From Ilex aquifolium (lineage: Eukaryota; Streptophyta; Magnoliopsida; Aquifoliales; Aquifoliaceae), in assembly GCA_951799425.1 (NCBI GenBank), contig OX637394.1, positions 46,480,142 through 46,544,141 on the forward strand: a stretch of 64,000 bases of DNA. Direction: 5' to 3'. Within the stretch, counting starts at the first letter, position 1. Each line of letters starts with the position of its first letter. The position numbers were made by a program, and so were the translations under genes. Positions 1 to 11,361 of the stretch are shown here, in pieces. The notes under the pieces are model-generated. The model worked only from the letters and a program-made list of their open reading frames with translations, did not search any database and was not told where the DNA came from.

Positions 1-1635
1 CAGTATCACTCCCAAGAAAAAAAAAAAGAAAACAGAAATTATAAAAACAAACAAAAAAAAGAAAAAGAAAAAAAGAAGAAAAGAATAAAGCCAAAACAAA
101 CCACATCCAGCATGATATGAGCAGCACTTATGTTGCGAATCAGAAGAGACATGCGTATTGAATTTTGGCCATGCAACAATTTGACGAGAAAAGCAAACCG
201 AAGAGCAACCTTGATTCTCCACAGCCAAGTAAAACTATCTACAAATGCAACAAAAACCATAGGTTAAAATCTACAAACAGTCAAAAGAAATATGATTACA
301 CCTCCACATTATAGTTTTTCACAACTCTGTAAGATAAAAAATTGAGAAGCAAAAAGCCCATAGAACAATGTAGCCTCAGGTTCGCCTACGGTATCAAAAA
401 ACAAAAATTCAGTACCGTGCTGTATCATATATGCTATAAAGGGGTGAGGTTACAATTTAACCTGGTGAAATTACGATAAAAAGAAGTTATTTCAGATCGA
501 TACTATTTTTTTTTCATAACTTGACCCTCATTCAGTTGTAACTTGACCCAAATAAGTTGAAGATACTCCCTATTTAGTCGAAACTGACACTACAGTACCT
601 CCTTCAGAACCAAGTCCAATCCTTAACTAAATAATATATGAATTTTGCTGTCTAATGTAATAGAGACAAATTCCATTTTCACTAGTTACAACAGTTTTAA
701 AGTATTCTTTACAATTTTAGTTCCTGACATTGAAGCAGAAAGTGTCAAACCACAAATATGTAATGATATCCAATCGTATCACATTGTATGTAAGTAAAAG
801 TCAGACAAAATTCACAAGAAGAAAAATATACCTTCAAGCACAAGGTTAGCAACAGTACCGATTGGCTTGAGAGCATAGGGCACGTCCTCATTTGGCCGGA
901 GAAGATAGACAATAGCGAGTGTATCACCTTCACAGCAGCATTTATACAACTTGACCAAACCTGGATGGAAGCCGAATGCTTCATGCTGAAGTAACATGAG
1001 TTCATCCTAATCAACGTGAACAGTATAAGCAGCATTAGGCAAACGATGAGAACCTTCAAACTTAGAAGCGAGCAAACATGCCTAATAATAATCTGGTAAT
1101 TTAATGGCAATAGAGGGGAGAGAGAAAGAGACGATGGATTACGAATCATACTCTAAATCTGAATTCGTTATCTCCTTCATGATCCCAAATCTTCACAATC
1201 AAAGGAGTTGGTAACAATCTCTCGACATCATCACCTCGGAAAACTTTGCCGAATTGGAATTTTCCGATGAAATTCTCTTCGCTGAAACCGTCAGTGAATT
1301 TTTCCAGGTCCGCATACGAACATCGTTGAGGTTTCGGTCGTCGAAACCTTTTTCTTTAACATAAAACAATATATATATATAAGTAACAGGTCAATACAAT
1401 TTCTCTTTAATTCGATAAACAACAATTAAAATTCACAATAGCATCAACTTAAATTAACAAAGGAAATTTGCAGTCCGATCAAAGATTTGAACGGACTTCG
1501 TAAAATTGAAACACCATAGGGGATGGAATTTCAACAGTTCGAAGAACAAAAAAAATTCTAGAGATCTTCAAAACGACTAAACTCTCACCCGAATCGATCT
1601 AATTTCAGGGTCGGCTCTTTGCACTGTGTCTTCAT
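1..1635 (-). CDS. Kinase-like gene, left inverted copy, exons 1-4 only (runs off the window)
   Basis: Reverse-complement copy of the kinase-like gene at 28,002. Each position x here pairs with 29,637-x. Exons on the minus strand are 1635-1589, 1353-1152, 1006-832 and 238-102, all with the same GT/AG junctions as the right copy. The window opens inside intron 4, so the activation segment and C-lobe are not visible and the copy may or may not be complete further left. What can be read includes the glycine-loop sequence IGKFQFGKV, the Lys-bearing LIVKIW, and the catalytic-loop segment IRNISAAH in which HRD has become IRN. No disabling mutation is visible in these exons. It lies head-to-head with the right copy, with about 26.4 kb between the two ATGs. 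Confidence 0.75.
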
Positions 1636-2479
1636 GGCGCCCTTCCTCCGAATCCGAACCCTAATCGAGCCTTTTTCATTCAATCCACTCTCACGTTTAC
1701 GCGCCCGTCAAGTTTTTCACGTTTACCACCACGTCGAAAAAATATGGGAAAATTTCATCTACACCCCCTCTAAATAGGTCTATTTTCAATGACATTCCCT
1801 ACTTTTTCTGAAATTTCATTGACATCCCTGTCAGTGTTGGTCGGCTAACAAACGTGATGGAAACACACATTTTACCATTTTACCCATGAATTTTATAAAG
1901 ATTTACATATTCACCAATTATTTTTTATTAAACTATATATAAATACATATTCCTTTTTCGTGTAAGTATGAACATGTTTGTTTGTCGGATATATGATGTA
2001 TTAGGAAGTGGGATAGAGTAAATAGTACCTGGGGCCCACTTATTACCTTGTTTGGTTGACATTTTATGTGCAGTACTATTTTTCGGGTTATAATGCCGAC
2101 CCAGTTTGTACAGTAACTTTTACCCATTGTACATGACTTTAATGAATACCATCTACCGGGTGGTATTAGAGCAACTCCAACCGGCTCAACAAATGGCATT
2201 TTTTAGCTATTTTTGCTGAGTCAATCCAAAAAATTTGCCTCCAACCGGCTTTCTATTTCACTCGCCACTCTGCCTCCCCCCATTCTCATTCATCAATTGT
2301 GGCTAACAACACTCCCTCTCATCAGATCCTCTCTCTCTTGCCATCGACTCTGTCGTCCTTCCTCTCTCTCAGCCACCCGCCGCCGGCAGTAGCCACCACA
2401 GAGTCCCGATCCTGCCACCACAACAACCACAAATCCAGCGAGCAGCAACAACCAGCCAGGTCTCTCTATCGCCACGCCT

Positions 2480-2800
2480 CTGTCCACTGTCTTTGTCCTG
2501 CGAAACAAAACCGGCAACGCTCTCCTCGCCAGCGACCCTCAGGTATCTCTCTTTCGTGGTTTGCTCCTCTTTTAACCCCCATTTATCTCTCGCATTAGCC
2601 TCGGCCCCCAGCCATACACCCACCTCGACCACCACGTGTTCGACGAAATCTCTCAAAGAGTTTTGCTGTCCTCCATTTTGTTTGCACTTTCAGTTTTTTT
2701 TTTTTTAACTACTGATTGTAATTTTTCTTTTATAGATTGTCCTCAAGGGACATCTGTTTGATGAAAACCTCATTTGTGAACTCAAGCATTTGTCTGTTTG
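2480..2800 (+). other. Two exon-like segments of an unrecognised gene
   Basis: An open stretch ending at 2542 in a clean donor (CAG|GTATCT) reads TVFVLRNKTGNALLASDPQ. After a 193-base intron-like gap with a T-rich acceptor (TTTTATAG at 2735) an in-phase segment reads IVLKGHLFDENLICELK, then meets a stop. The join looks like real spliced coding sequence, but I do not recognise the family. Mirrored copies occur in all three right-hand A blocks. In units 1 and 2 the LTR boundary falls inside the first segment. It is probably a relic of an older gene. Confidence 0.35.
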
Positions 2801-3421
2801 ACGGATTGTTGAGCTTGATATGTGGGTTTGCATTGAGTAGCTTTGAGGGAAAATGCCCAAAAGTTTTTTGAGGGAATCTTGTTATGCAGAAGTTCCGAAG
2901 GATTGTGGAATAAATTGCTAGACGGTTCTGCAAAAACCACACTGAAGCTGGAGTCTTTATTGTGTCTAGCTTCATTTGAGTGGATTTATTTCCATGACTG
3001 AAATTTCGTATTGGTTCATCAAAACATTTTTATTTTCCTTTGCTTCATTTGAGTTTCTCTTGCGTGAGAACTAGAATGTGAATCCTTACTGAAGCCTACC
3101 AACATGTCTTTATGAAAAACATTAAATTCTTTCGATACACTTCATTCCATTACTTGACCAGTATTTCCTTCTTGTACGATGAATTGATTTTTTTTTATTT
3201 TTTTTATGCATATTCATACTGTGAATTAATTTACCAGAAGCTATATTGCATGCTTTGTTCACCTTTAGATCAGTCTGAACTCATTAACTATAAGAAAAAA
3301 TTGTACAGAATCTGGTGACAAATGAATATTATCCTGCTTTCTACATGGATTTTCAAGCATAATATGAATTTGTCAGTTTATGGTTGGGATATTTCTGTTT
3401 CTTTGATGGGTTTAATGCTAT

Positions 3422-3519
3422 GAGTGGTTCACTCGGAGGATTGGGCAGTGTTTATTTGCAGCTGCTTCAATCAGAGTTATGGTATCTGCTGTGGGGTTCT
3501 CTAACTACACTGCTTTCAG
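3422..3519 (+). pseudogene. CASP-like protein (5B-type) exon fragment, left copy
   Basis: Frame starting at 3440 reads IGQCLFAAASIRVMVS followed by AVGFSNYTAF and a GT donor at 3520. From memory, this matches the first transmembrane region of plant CASP-like 5B membrane proteins, and the intron position after TAF fits that family. The start Met, the other transmembrane segments and the following exon are absent; the intron-like sequence runs into unrelated DNA at about 3640. It is a gene fragment, not a working gene. Three more copies lie on the opposite strand. Confidence 0.55.
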
Positions 3520-5039
3520 GTATTTCTGTTTTTTGTTGTTGTTGTTAGTTTTTGGTTGGTCTTTGATTTGTTGTAACTGAATGTGAACTACGAGGCTTTG
3601 TGAGGTAGTCAAGTATTGGGATTTGCATCTAAATTGCAAACAGGTACCTTGACCCGGGTGCTACAGTCTTTTTTATCCAAGCTACACGGGTTAAATTTAA
3701 CCCACCTCCCCATCGGTTACAAACCTTCCTAGCCGGTTAACCATACAAAAAGACATGTTTACCCCTCTTGTTTGTAGATATTGTCCTTACCCAAAGCAAT
3801 CCTTCTCATTTTCCTACAACAACTCGTCAATGCAGGCGAAGCTTCTGGGTGGTTAAAGTGCATCATACGCGACGAAACACACCCGTTTTCTCCGTCTTCT
3901 TCTTCTGAACCATCTTCAATTACCACCGCTAATGAGCTCGAATTTGACACGGATCCAATCTCGTTACCCTTGTTGTCATCGCCGTCAGCCGACGAAGAAC
4001 AATCTTCCAATTGTTTAGATTTCACATTTTTCTACCACTTTGATCTCCAAAAATCCAAAAAAAAAAAAAAAACCTGCGAGATGGGTTTAAAAAGTTAGAT
4101 TTAAGACCACCAATTTCCCATCATTAACAAATTTTTAGTTGGGGAAGGCTGGGTGGGTAGCTGCAGAAACTCCTCTCTCTCTCTGTCTCTCTCCGACTAG
4201 TGCTCAAGCGTTGGGGAAGGGTGGACTGGGACGCTGTTCTGTTGAAATAGTGGAATCTGATTTTTTTTTTCTTACTGGGTGGGATGTGCTGCCGGTTATG
4301 GTGAATTTAGGGAGTGTTGGTTGTTTAGATTTATTCTTCTTCAATGGTGTTCTCGTGGATTTGGGGAGTGTTGGTTTTTCTTGAATTGTATATGTAAATG
4401 GGTAGAATGGTAAATATCTATAAAAACTAAGGTGGGATCCATTCAATTCAATTGTTCCTTCCAAATAATGATTTGGATTGAATAACATACAAAATCCATT
4501 CAATTAAGTGTCGGAGTGGATTTAGGTCGGATGAATTAGAATACAAAAAATGCAATTCATTCCTATCTTGATTATCCAAACACACTCCATAAGTTTTATA
4601 GGATTACTTTTTTGATTGTAAGTTTTAACCCTCCTCGGGTATAACGATTACACCCATATTTTTTGGGAAAATTTTATTTACACCCCCTCTAAATAGGTCT
4701 ATCTTTAACGACATCTCTTACTTTTTCTAAAATTTACTGCACTTCCTTCTAGTTTATATATCCTCTTCACCTAGACCCCATACCGTAACCACTCGTTACT
4801 GACCATCAAAAAAGTGCTGATGTCATACCAAAATTTTTATTAAATGCCAATTTTACCCTTCTTATTCCCCATGAAACCCTTGTTTCACTCCCCTTTTCTC
4901 TCTCCCTCTCATGCCTCAACAACCCAATCACCTAGCTACAAAAATAACGTGGCAATGAACCCAGACCATTGGTCCTAGCATGAATTGGTGAAGAAGAATG
5001 TAAAAAATTCACATAAAAAATAAAAAATCTAGTGTTATG

Positions 5040-5345
5040 AATCGGTGGCACCGTAAAAAAAAATTTTAAAAAAAAAACCAATGACACCGTACGCTTAAAC
5101 ATAATACAAGGAACTTTTTTAAAAAAAATATATAAAAAAAAAAACGGTAACACCGTACGTTTAAATATAATACAAGAAAAAAATTTAAAATAATTTTATT
5201 AGAAAAAAATTTAAAAAAAAAAACCGGTGACATCGTACGTTTAAACATAATACAAGAAAAAAATTCAAAATAATTTTTTTAAAAAAAACCGGTGACACCG
5301 TACACTTAAACATAATACAAGAAAAACATTCAAAATAAATTTTTT
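5040..5345. repeat. Minisatellite, about four 65-80 bp units
   Basis: Units contain a variant of GGTGACACCGTACG followed by TTAAACATAATACAAG and an A/T-rich spacer, beginning near 5079, 5145, 5224 and 5290. The mirror copy is at about 9438-9743. Only one unit remains at the starts of tandem units 2 and 3, so the tandem-unit junction lies inside this array. Confidence 0.8.
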
Positions 5346-6144
5346 ATATGTGAACTCTACAGAAGAGAGTATTTGTGTCATTTTCCTTGTTTGTACCATT
5401 GGTGGATTTATACCAGCAAATAAGAGCATCTTCAACCACACTCAGCAAACTAACTACTCAAAATATATTTAAATATTCAATTCACTATTTTAGCTAGCAA
5501 CTTTTTAAAATTCACTCCAACCACGCTCTCTATTTTAGCTAACTACTTCAACTAACTTTAACTAACTTTCAATAATATAATTCAAAAATGCCACATGACG
5601 TAACACGTAAGCGCCATAATGATGACGTGTCGTGCCACGTCATCAAATTTTTAAATTTTAAATTTTACAACGGTCATTTTTTTAACGGTCATACATTATT
5701 CAAATGATACCCAACAAGTGCATACATTATAATAATTTTATTTGAGTTATAATAGCACAATATAATATTACCAAAACACTGTATAATGTAAATCAAGAGG
5801 TTGGGTCAAGTAATTAAAAAAAAAAAAGCAATAGCTGAGTAAAATTTGTTCCAACATCAGCTGCAGAGTAAAATAATACCACAAGATGAACTGTATATAA
5901 AATAATTGTATGTAAAATAATACCACAAAATCTTCCATATCCCCATCAAAGCAAAGAATTGTATGTACAAGGTGAACTATGGCAGAACATTAGATCATCC
6001 ATTACCCACAGTATATTAGGGAATAATAATGCATTTTGAGTGTGCAAAAAAAAAAAGAATAAAGAAGAATAAAAACACTCAAATAAAAACAATAAAATCA
6101 AATAGTGTGAATCCCACAAACTCTAACATTTTGTACCATAGTTG

Positions 6145-6595
6145 GTAAAACATGAACTTGTTTTTTGTGTAGGTTACATGATTTGTGGTCAACTAGTGAT
6201 CTATTAGAGTAGTTATGATTTTAATGTGTTTCATATGGTTTAAACTTAAAATAATTGTTATTGTATATTGTGTAACAATTATGATGGATTGATGTTTATA
6301 CTTTCTTGTATTTTATTGTAATTGTTGTTACAGTTGTTTTAGATTTTAGTGTTATTAATTTATTGTGTTGTTAAATTGGTTCATGTTGTTTAATTGAATT
6401 GTTAAAATGATCCAAAAATTAATAGTTACAAAAGTGTTTACCCGACTTCCTACCCGATTAATCGGGTAGGAAGTTGGGTAGGAACACCACACCTGATCAG
6501 GTAAGGTAGGCCAAGAAAAAAATTATTCCGCAAAGTATCGAGTAGGAAGACGGAAGACTATATTTCCTATCCGTATGGTAGGGTGAACACCCTTA
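6145..6595. mobile_element. hAT-family element, one end (other end not found)
   Basis: The segment at about 6268-6595 is the reverse complement of the first 225 bp of the hAT element at 50,702. It ends in GAACACCCTTA (6585-6595), matching the inverted terminus of that element. The next eight bases, CCTTTATG, would be the target-site copy, but I could not find a matching second end, so the element is probably truncated at the palindrome boundary (6145). Several TACCCGA/GGGTAGG motifs lie just inside the end. Confidence 0.55.
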
Positions 6596-6647
6596 CCTTT
6601 ATGCACCTTTCTTTTGAACTTTTTTCATCAACAATGTAGGTTTTCTA

Positions 6648-7681
6648 ATGGATGAACATGGATATTACTTCACCAATCTCTTGAACAATGGAACAAACGT
6701 AGATGAGTTTAACACTCAATCAGTCGACCAAATAAGTCATTCTTCACCAATATCATCTCAAATAGAATTCACCACCAAAAATGTTCGAGGAGACAACTTT
6801 TCAATTGAAGAGAACTTAGTTTTAATCTTGGGTTGGCTTAATATTAGCGTGGATGCCATGCATGAGAATGAGCAAAAATCTAAAAGGTATTGGCAAAGGG
6901 TTTGGGAGCACTTCAATGAATACAAACCCTAGTCAGATTGTAATCGCAATCAAGTTTCTTTGATGAATCGTTGATCGACAATTCAACTAGCCACCAATAA
7001 ATTTTGTGGCTGCTTTGACCAAATTGAAAGGTTGAATCAAAGTGGTCTGATTGAGAAAGACAAGGTATGAGTGTATTTTAATTACAAGTGTGAAAATAGA
7101 GCATTTTTCTTTTATGATACATAGCATTATTGTATAATTTTCAGGTCCGTGATGCAAAGAAAGTGTACAAGGAACTTCATAAATCCTCTTTTCCATTTAA
7201 ACATTGTTGGAATGAATTACGATATCACCTAAAATGGATGGAGGATTCTCAGTCCAAGAAACAAAAAACAAAAAGTGGTGCAACTCCTAGCAGCTCTAAT
7301 CCTTCAACACCAGAATCAGAAAACATAGGAGACGATAGTGGGGGCTTGGAGAGGCCAACTGGAAGGAAAACTGCGAAAGAGCGAGCAAGAAAGTCAAAGA
7401 GCAAACTCTCTGAAGGTGATAATTCAAGTTCAACCTATTTCATGAAATTATTGGAAGAAATGAAGGAGGAGAAAAAGAAGATGGCGGAGAAGAAAGTCGT
7501 TTTCATGGAAAAAATGGTGGTTGTTGAACAAGAGAAGGTGACTGTTGAACAAGAGAAGGTACAACTCGAGCAAATGAAGGAGGAACATAAAATAATGTTG
7601 ATGGATACGAGTGTCATGCCTCCGATTCAAACTGAATATTTTAAGCGCCTGCAGATGGAAATCATGGCAAAGAAAATGTAG
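6648..7681 (+). pseudogene. NAM-associated / Myb-SANT-like protein pseudogene
   Basis: Exon 1 is 6648-7064 and exon 2 is 7145-7681, with GTATGA donor, TTTTCAG acceptor and phase 0. The N-terminal half has the pattern of plant Myb/SANT-like proteins linked to PIF/Harbinger ORF1 and to NAM-associated proteins (FSIEENLVLILGWLNIS, then NKFCGCFDQIERLNQSG). The C-terminal half has a basic stretch, then a long Glu/Lys/Met coiled coil (roughly residues 240-300), as in the NAM-associated C-terminal domain. Exon 1 has two in-frame stops: TAG at 6930-6932 and TGA at 6972-6974, the latter probably a former Trp codon. The protein would normally bind DNA or partner a transposase, but this copy cannot make a full product. 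Confidence 0.8.
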
Positions 7682-8059
7682 TTTTTTCTTATTCATTGAC
7701 TAGCAACTTTTGAGTAATACAAAACATAGTTGTTAGTATTATACAATACGCGATACGTATCGTACGATACGTTACGATACAGAGGCAAAACGATACGAAT
7801 CATAGTTTTGTATCGTTTTTGCGTTGCATCGTCCGATATACGATACGTTTTTACGATACGATACGTATCGGTACGATACGTGTAAAGATTTTTTTTTTTT
7901 TTTTTTTTTAAGGAACGAAGTCGTTTTTATCCCTATAACCACTGAACAGAGAGAAGAGAGAGAGGGGCTAGGGTTCACAAAAAAATTAAAATACCTCTTT
8001 TCCTCTCCATTGTTTGTTGTCTTCGACTCTTGGGTGTTCTTCAGACTTCACGACGATGA

Positions 8060-8185
8060 TCACAGCAGCCTTCGACAACGATCACAGCAGCAGCAGCAGC
8101 ATTCGATGACGATCACAGCAGCAGCAGGCCTTCGACGACGATCACAGCAGCAGCAGCCTTCGACGACGATCACAGCAACAGTAGC
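8060..8185 (+). repeat. 27-bp CAG-rich minisatellite
   Basis: About four imperfect repeats built on TTCGACGACGATCACAGCAG followed by extra CAG triplets. On either side lie inverted copies of a CTAGGG-containing CT/GA-rich segment (about 7950-7976 and 8205-8235). It is internal to the hAT-like element. Confidence 0.75.
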
Positions 8186-8360
8186 CCAAGTCTCCATCGT
8201 TGTGAAGAACCCTAGCCCCTCTCTCTCTTCTCTATGTTCTTGACGACGACGAAGCCATCGAAGGCTGAGACGATCTTCCCCTCTCTCTCTTCTCTCTGTT
8301 ATGTTATTTTGTATCGTTTTTTTTTTTTCCAGGCACTCTCTCGGTCACCATGTTTTAAAA

Positions 8361-8545
8361 TAGGAAGAATTACATTTAGACCCCTTGAGATTTATTACTT
8401 AATTACTTAGACCCCTAACATTTGAAATATTACATACAAACTCCCTAAAATTTATACACACGTAACACTTGGACCCTGCTGTAAATATATCTGTTAATAA
8501 ATTGCATCTAAACACCCTAAAATTTGTAAATATATATTTTATTAT
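8361..8545 (+). repeat. Dispersed repeat, GACCCCTT family
   Basis: A segment built around TTTAGACCCCTTGAGATTT, ATTTGAAATATTACA and TGTAAATATAT. Closely related copies are at 57,117-57,283 (same strand) and 61,858-61,978 (opposite strand). The ends are not defined well enough to classify. Confidence 0.65.
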
Positions 8546-8638
8546 TAATTATTTAAAATTGTACCGTATCTTACGATACACGATACGATACGATACACTA
8601 TTTTTAAAAAACGATACACCTTCCGATACACGATTTGA

Positions 8639-9639
8639 CAACTATGGTACAAAATGTTAGAGTTTGTGGGATTCACACTATTTGATTTTATTGTTTTTAT
8701 TTGAGTGTTTTTATTCTTCTTTATTCTGTTTTTTTGCACACTCAAAATGCATTATTATTCCCTAATATACTGTGGGTAATGGATGATCTAATGTTCTGCC
8801 ATAGTTCACCTTTTACATACAATTCTTTGCTTTGATGGGGATATGGAAGATTTTGTGGTATTATTTTACATACAATTATTTTATATACAGTTCATCTTGT
8901 GGTATTATTTTACTCTGTAGCTGATGTTGGAACAAATTTTACTCAGCTATTGCTTTTTTTTTTTTAATTACTTGACCCAACCTCTTGATTTACATTATAC
9001 AGTGTTTTGGTAATATTATATTGTGCTATTATAACTCAAATAAAATTATTATAATGTATGCACTTGTTGGGTATCATTTGAATAATGTATGACCGTTAAA
9101 AAAATGACCGTTGTAAAATTTAAAATTTAAAAATTTGATGACGTGGCACGACACGTCATCATTATGGCGCTTACGTGTTACGCCATGTGGCATTTTTGAA
9201 TTATATTATTGAAAGTTAGTTAAAATTAGTTGAAGTAGTTAGCTAAAATAGAGAGCGTGGTTGGAGTGAATTTTAAAAAGTTGTTAGCTAAAATAGTGAA
9301 TTGAATATTTAAATATATTTTGAGTAGTTAGTTTGCTGAGTGTGGTTGAAGATGCTCTTATTTGCTGGTATAAATCCACCAATGGTACAAACAAGGAAAA
9401 TGACACAAATACTCTCCTCTGTAGAGTTCACATATAAAAAATTTATTTTGAATTTTTTTCTTGTATTATGTTTAAGTGTACGGTGTCACCGGTTTTTTTT
9501 AAAAAAATTATTTTGAATTTTTTTCTTGTATTATGTTTAAACGTACGATGTCACCGGTTTTCTTTTTAAAATTTTTTTCTAAAAAAATTATTTTAAATTT
9601 TTTTCTTGTATTATGTTTAAGCGTACGGTGTTACCGTTT
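8639..9639 (+). repeat. 1-kb extension of the right palindrome arm
   Basis: Reverse complement of 5145-6144, about 1% diverged by the substitutions I saw (for example in the GAGGAGAG/GAAGAGAG segment near 9415). It contains a MITE-like remnant at about 9210-9360 (GCGTGGTTGGAGTG ... GTGGTTGAAGATGCTCTTA) and the minisatellite. It is not present in tandem units 2 and 3. Confidence 0.88.
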
Positions 9640-9743
9640 TTTTTTTTTTATATATTTTTTTTAAAAAAATTCCTTGTATTATGTTTAAGCGTACGGTGTC
9701 ATTGGTTTTTTTTTAAAATTTTTTTTTTACGGTGCCACCGATT
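9438..9743. repeat. Minisatellite, right copy
   Basis: Mirror of the array at 5040-5345: repeated TTGTATTATGTTTAA followed by GCGTACGGTGTCACCG and T-rich spacers. The start of the 7,427-bp tandem unit (about 9640) is inside it. Confidence 0.8.
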
Positions 9744-11263
9744 CATAACACTAGATTTTTTATTTTTTATGTGAATTTTTTACATTCTTCTTCACCAATT
9801 CATGCTAGGACCAATGGTCTGGGTTCATTGCCACGTTATTTTTGTAGCTAGGTGATTGGGTTGTTGAGGCATGAGAGGGAGAGAGAAAAGGGGAGTGAAA
9901 CAAGGGTTTCATGGAGAATAAGAAGGGTAAAATTGGCATTTAATAAAAATTTTGGTATGACATCAGCACTTTTCTGATGGTCAGTAACGAGTGGTTACGG
10001 TATGGGGTCTAGGTGAAGAGAATATATAAACTAGAAGGAAGTGCAGTAAATTTTAGAAAAAGTAAGAGATGTCGTTAAAGATAGACCTATTTAGAGAGGG
10101 TGTAAATAAAATTTTCCCAAAAAATATGGGTGAAATCGTTATACCCGAGGAGGGTTAAAACTTACAATCAAAAAAGTAATCCTATAAAACTTATGGAGTG
10201 TGTTTGGATAATCAAGATAGGAATTAATTGCATTTTTTGTATTCTAATTCATCCCACCTAAATCCACTCCGACACTTAATTGAATGGATTTTGTATGTTA
10301 TTCAATCCAAATCATTATTTGGAAGGAACAATTGAATTGAATGGATCCCACCTTAGTTTTTATAGATATTTACCATTCTACCCATTTACATATACAATTC
10401 AAGAAAAACCAACACTCCCCAAATCCACGAGAACACCATTGAAGAAGAATAAATCTAAACAACCAACACTCTCTAAATTCACCATAACCGACAGCCCATC
10501 CCACCCAGTAAGAAAAAAAAAAATCAGATTCCACTATTTCAACAGAACAGCGTCCCAGTCCACCCTTCCCCAACGCTTGAGCACTAGTCGGAGAGAGACA
10601 GAGAGAGAGAGGAGTTTCTGCAGCTACCCACCCAGCCTTCCCCAACTAAAAATTTGTTAATGATGGGAAATTGGTGGTCTTAAATCTAACTTTTTAAACC
10701 CATCTCGCATGTTTTTTTTTTTTTTTGGATTTTTGGAGATCAAAGTGGTAGAAAAATGTGGAATCTAAACAATTGGAAGATTGTTCTTCGTCGGCTGACG
10801 GCGATGACAACAAGGGTAACGAGATTGGATCCGTGTCAAATTCGAGCTCATTAGCGGTGGTAATTGAAGATGGTTCAGAAGAAGAAGACGGAGAAAACGG
10901 GTGTGTTTCGTCGCGTATGATGCACTTTAACCACCCAGAAGCTTCGCCTGCATTGACGAGTTGTTGTAGGAAAATGAGAAGGATTGCTTTGGGTAAGGAC
11001 AATATCTACAAACAAGAGGGGTAAACATGTCTTTTTGTATGGTTAACCGGCTAGGAAGGTTTGTAACCGATGGGGAGGTGGGTTAAATTTAACCCGTGTA
11101 GCTTGGATAAAAAAGACTGTAGCACCCGGGTCAAGGTACCTGTTTGCAATTTAGATGCAAATCCCAATACTTGACTACCTCACAAAGCCTCGTAGTTCAC
11201 ATTCAGTTACAACAAATCAAAGACCAACCAAAAACTAACAACAACAACAAAAAACAGAAATAC

Positions 11264-11361
11264 CTGAAAGCAGTGTAGTTAGAGAACCCCACAGCAGAGA
11301 CCATAACTCTGATTGAAGCAGCTGCAAATAAACACTGCCCAATCCTCCGAGTGAACCACTC
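11264..11361 (-). pseudogene. CASP-like fragment, unit 1 copy
   Basis: Inverted relative to 3422-3519 (coordinate sum 14,783). Same short reading frame ending in FSNYTAF before a GT donor. It differs from the left copy in the codon after VMV, where the left copy has TATCT and this copy has TCTCT on the coding strand. Confidence 0.5.

Larger units (their letters stand above)
2443..5143 (-). repeat. Block A, inverted copy
   Basis: A 2.7-kb block present four times: here inverted, and in direct orientation at 9640-12,340, 17,067-19,767 and 24,494-27,194. It contains the CASP-like fragment, exon-like segments, a dispersed transposon-like motif (about 4670-4731) and one end of a minisatellite. 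This copy continues on one side into kinase upstream DNA and on the other into the 1-kb extension shared only with 8639-9639. It contains no LTR element. Confidence 0.9.
1..6144. repeat. Left arm of a large inverted duplication
   Basis: Positions 1-5143 are the reverse complement of 24,494-29,636 (coordinate sum 29,637 at every checkpoint from 1 to 5134). Positions 2443-6144 are also the reverse complement of 8639-12,340 (coordinate sum 14,783). Identity to the outer right copy is very high; I saw only scattered substitutions, for example near 3390, 3483 and 4022. The homology to 8639 stops at 6144/6145, eight bases into the terminus of the hAT-like element at 7725-8646. Confidence 0.93.
7725..8646. 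mobile_element. Non-autonomous hAT-like element with CGATACG subterminal arrays
   Basis: Termini are CATAGTTGTT at 7725 and ACAACTATG ending at 8646 (inverted). Flanks are ATACAAAA (7717-7724) and GTACAAAA (8647-8654), an 8-bp target duplication with one mismatch. Dense CGATACG/CGTATCG motifs lie inside both ends (about 7741-7880 and 8563-8636), the pattern expected of transposase-binding subterminal repeats. The interior has a T19 tract, a CAG-rich minisatellite and a separate dispersed repeat. No transposase is present. The superfamily is inferred from the 8-bp duplication and terminus form. Confidence 0.65.

Noticed and set aside
745..1149. 134-aa ORF overlapping kinase exons (mirror at 28,488-28,892)
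   Set aside because: A shadow frame running through intron 2 and exon 3; the true frame is fixed by splice sites and kinase motifs.
5040..5345. CRISPR-like array
   Set aside because: Regular units are present, but the spacers are A/T-rich variants of one another, there are no cas genes, and this is a plant genome. It is a minisatellite.
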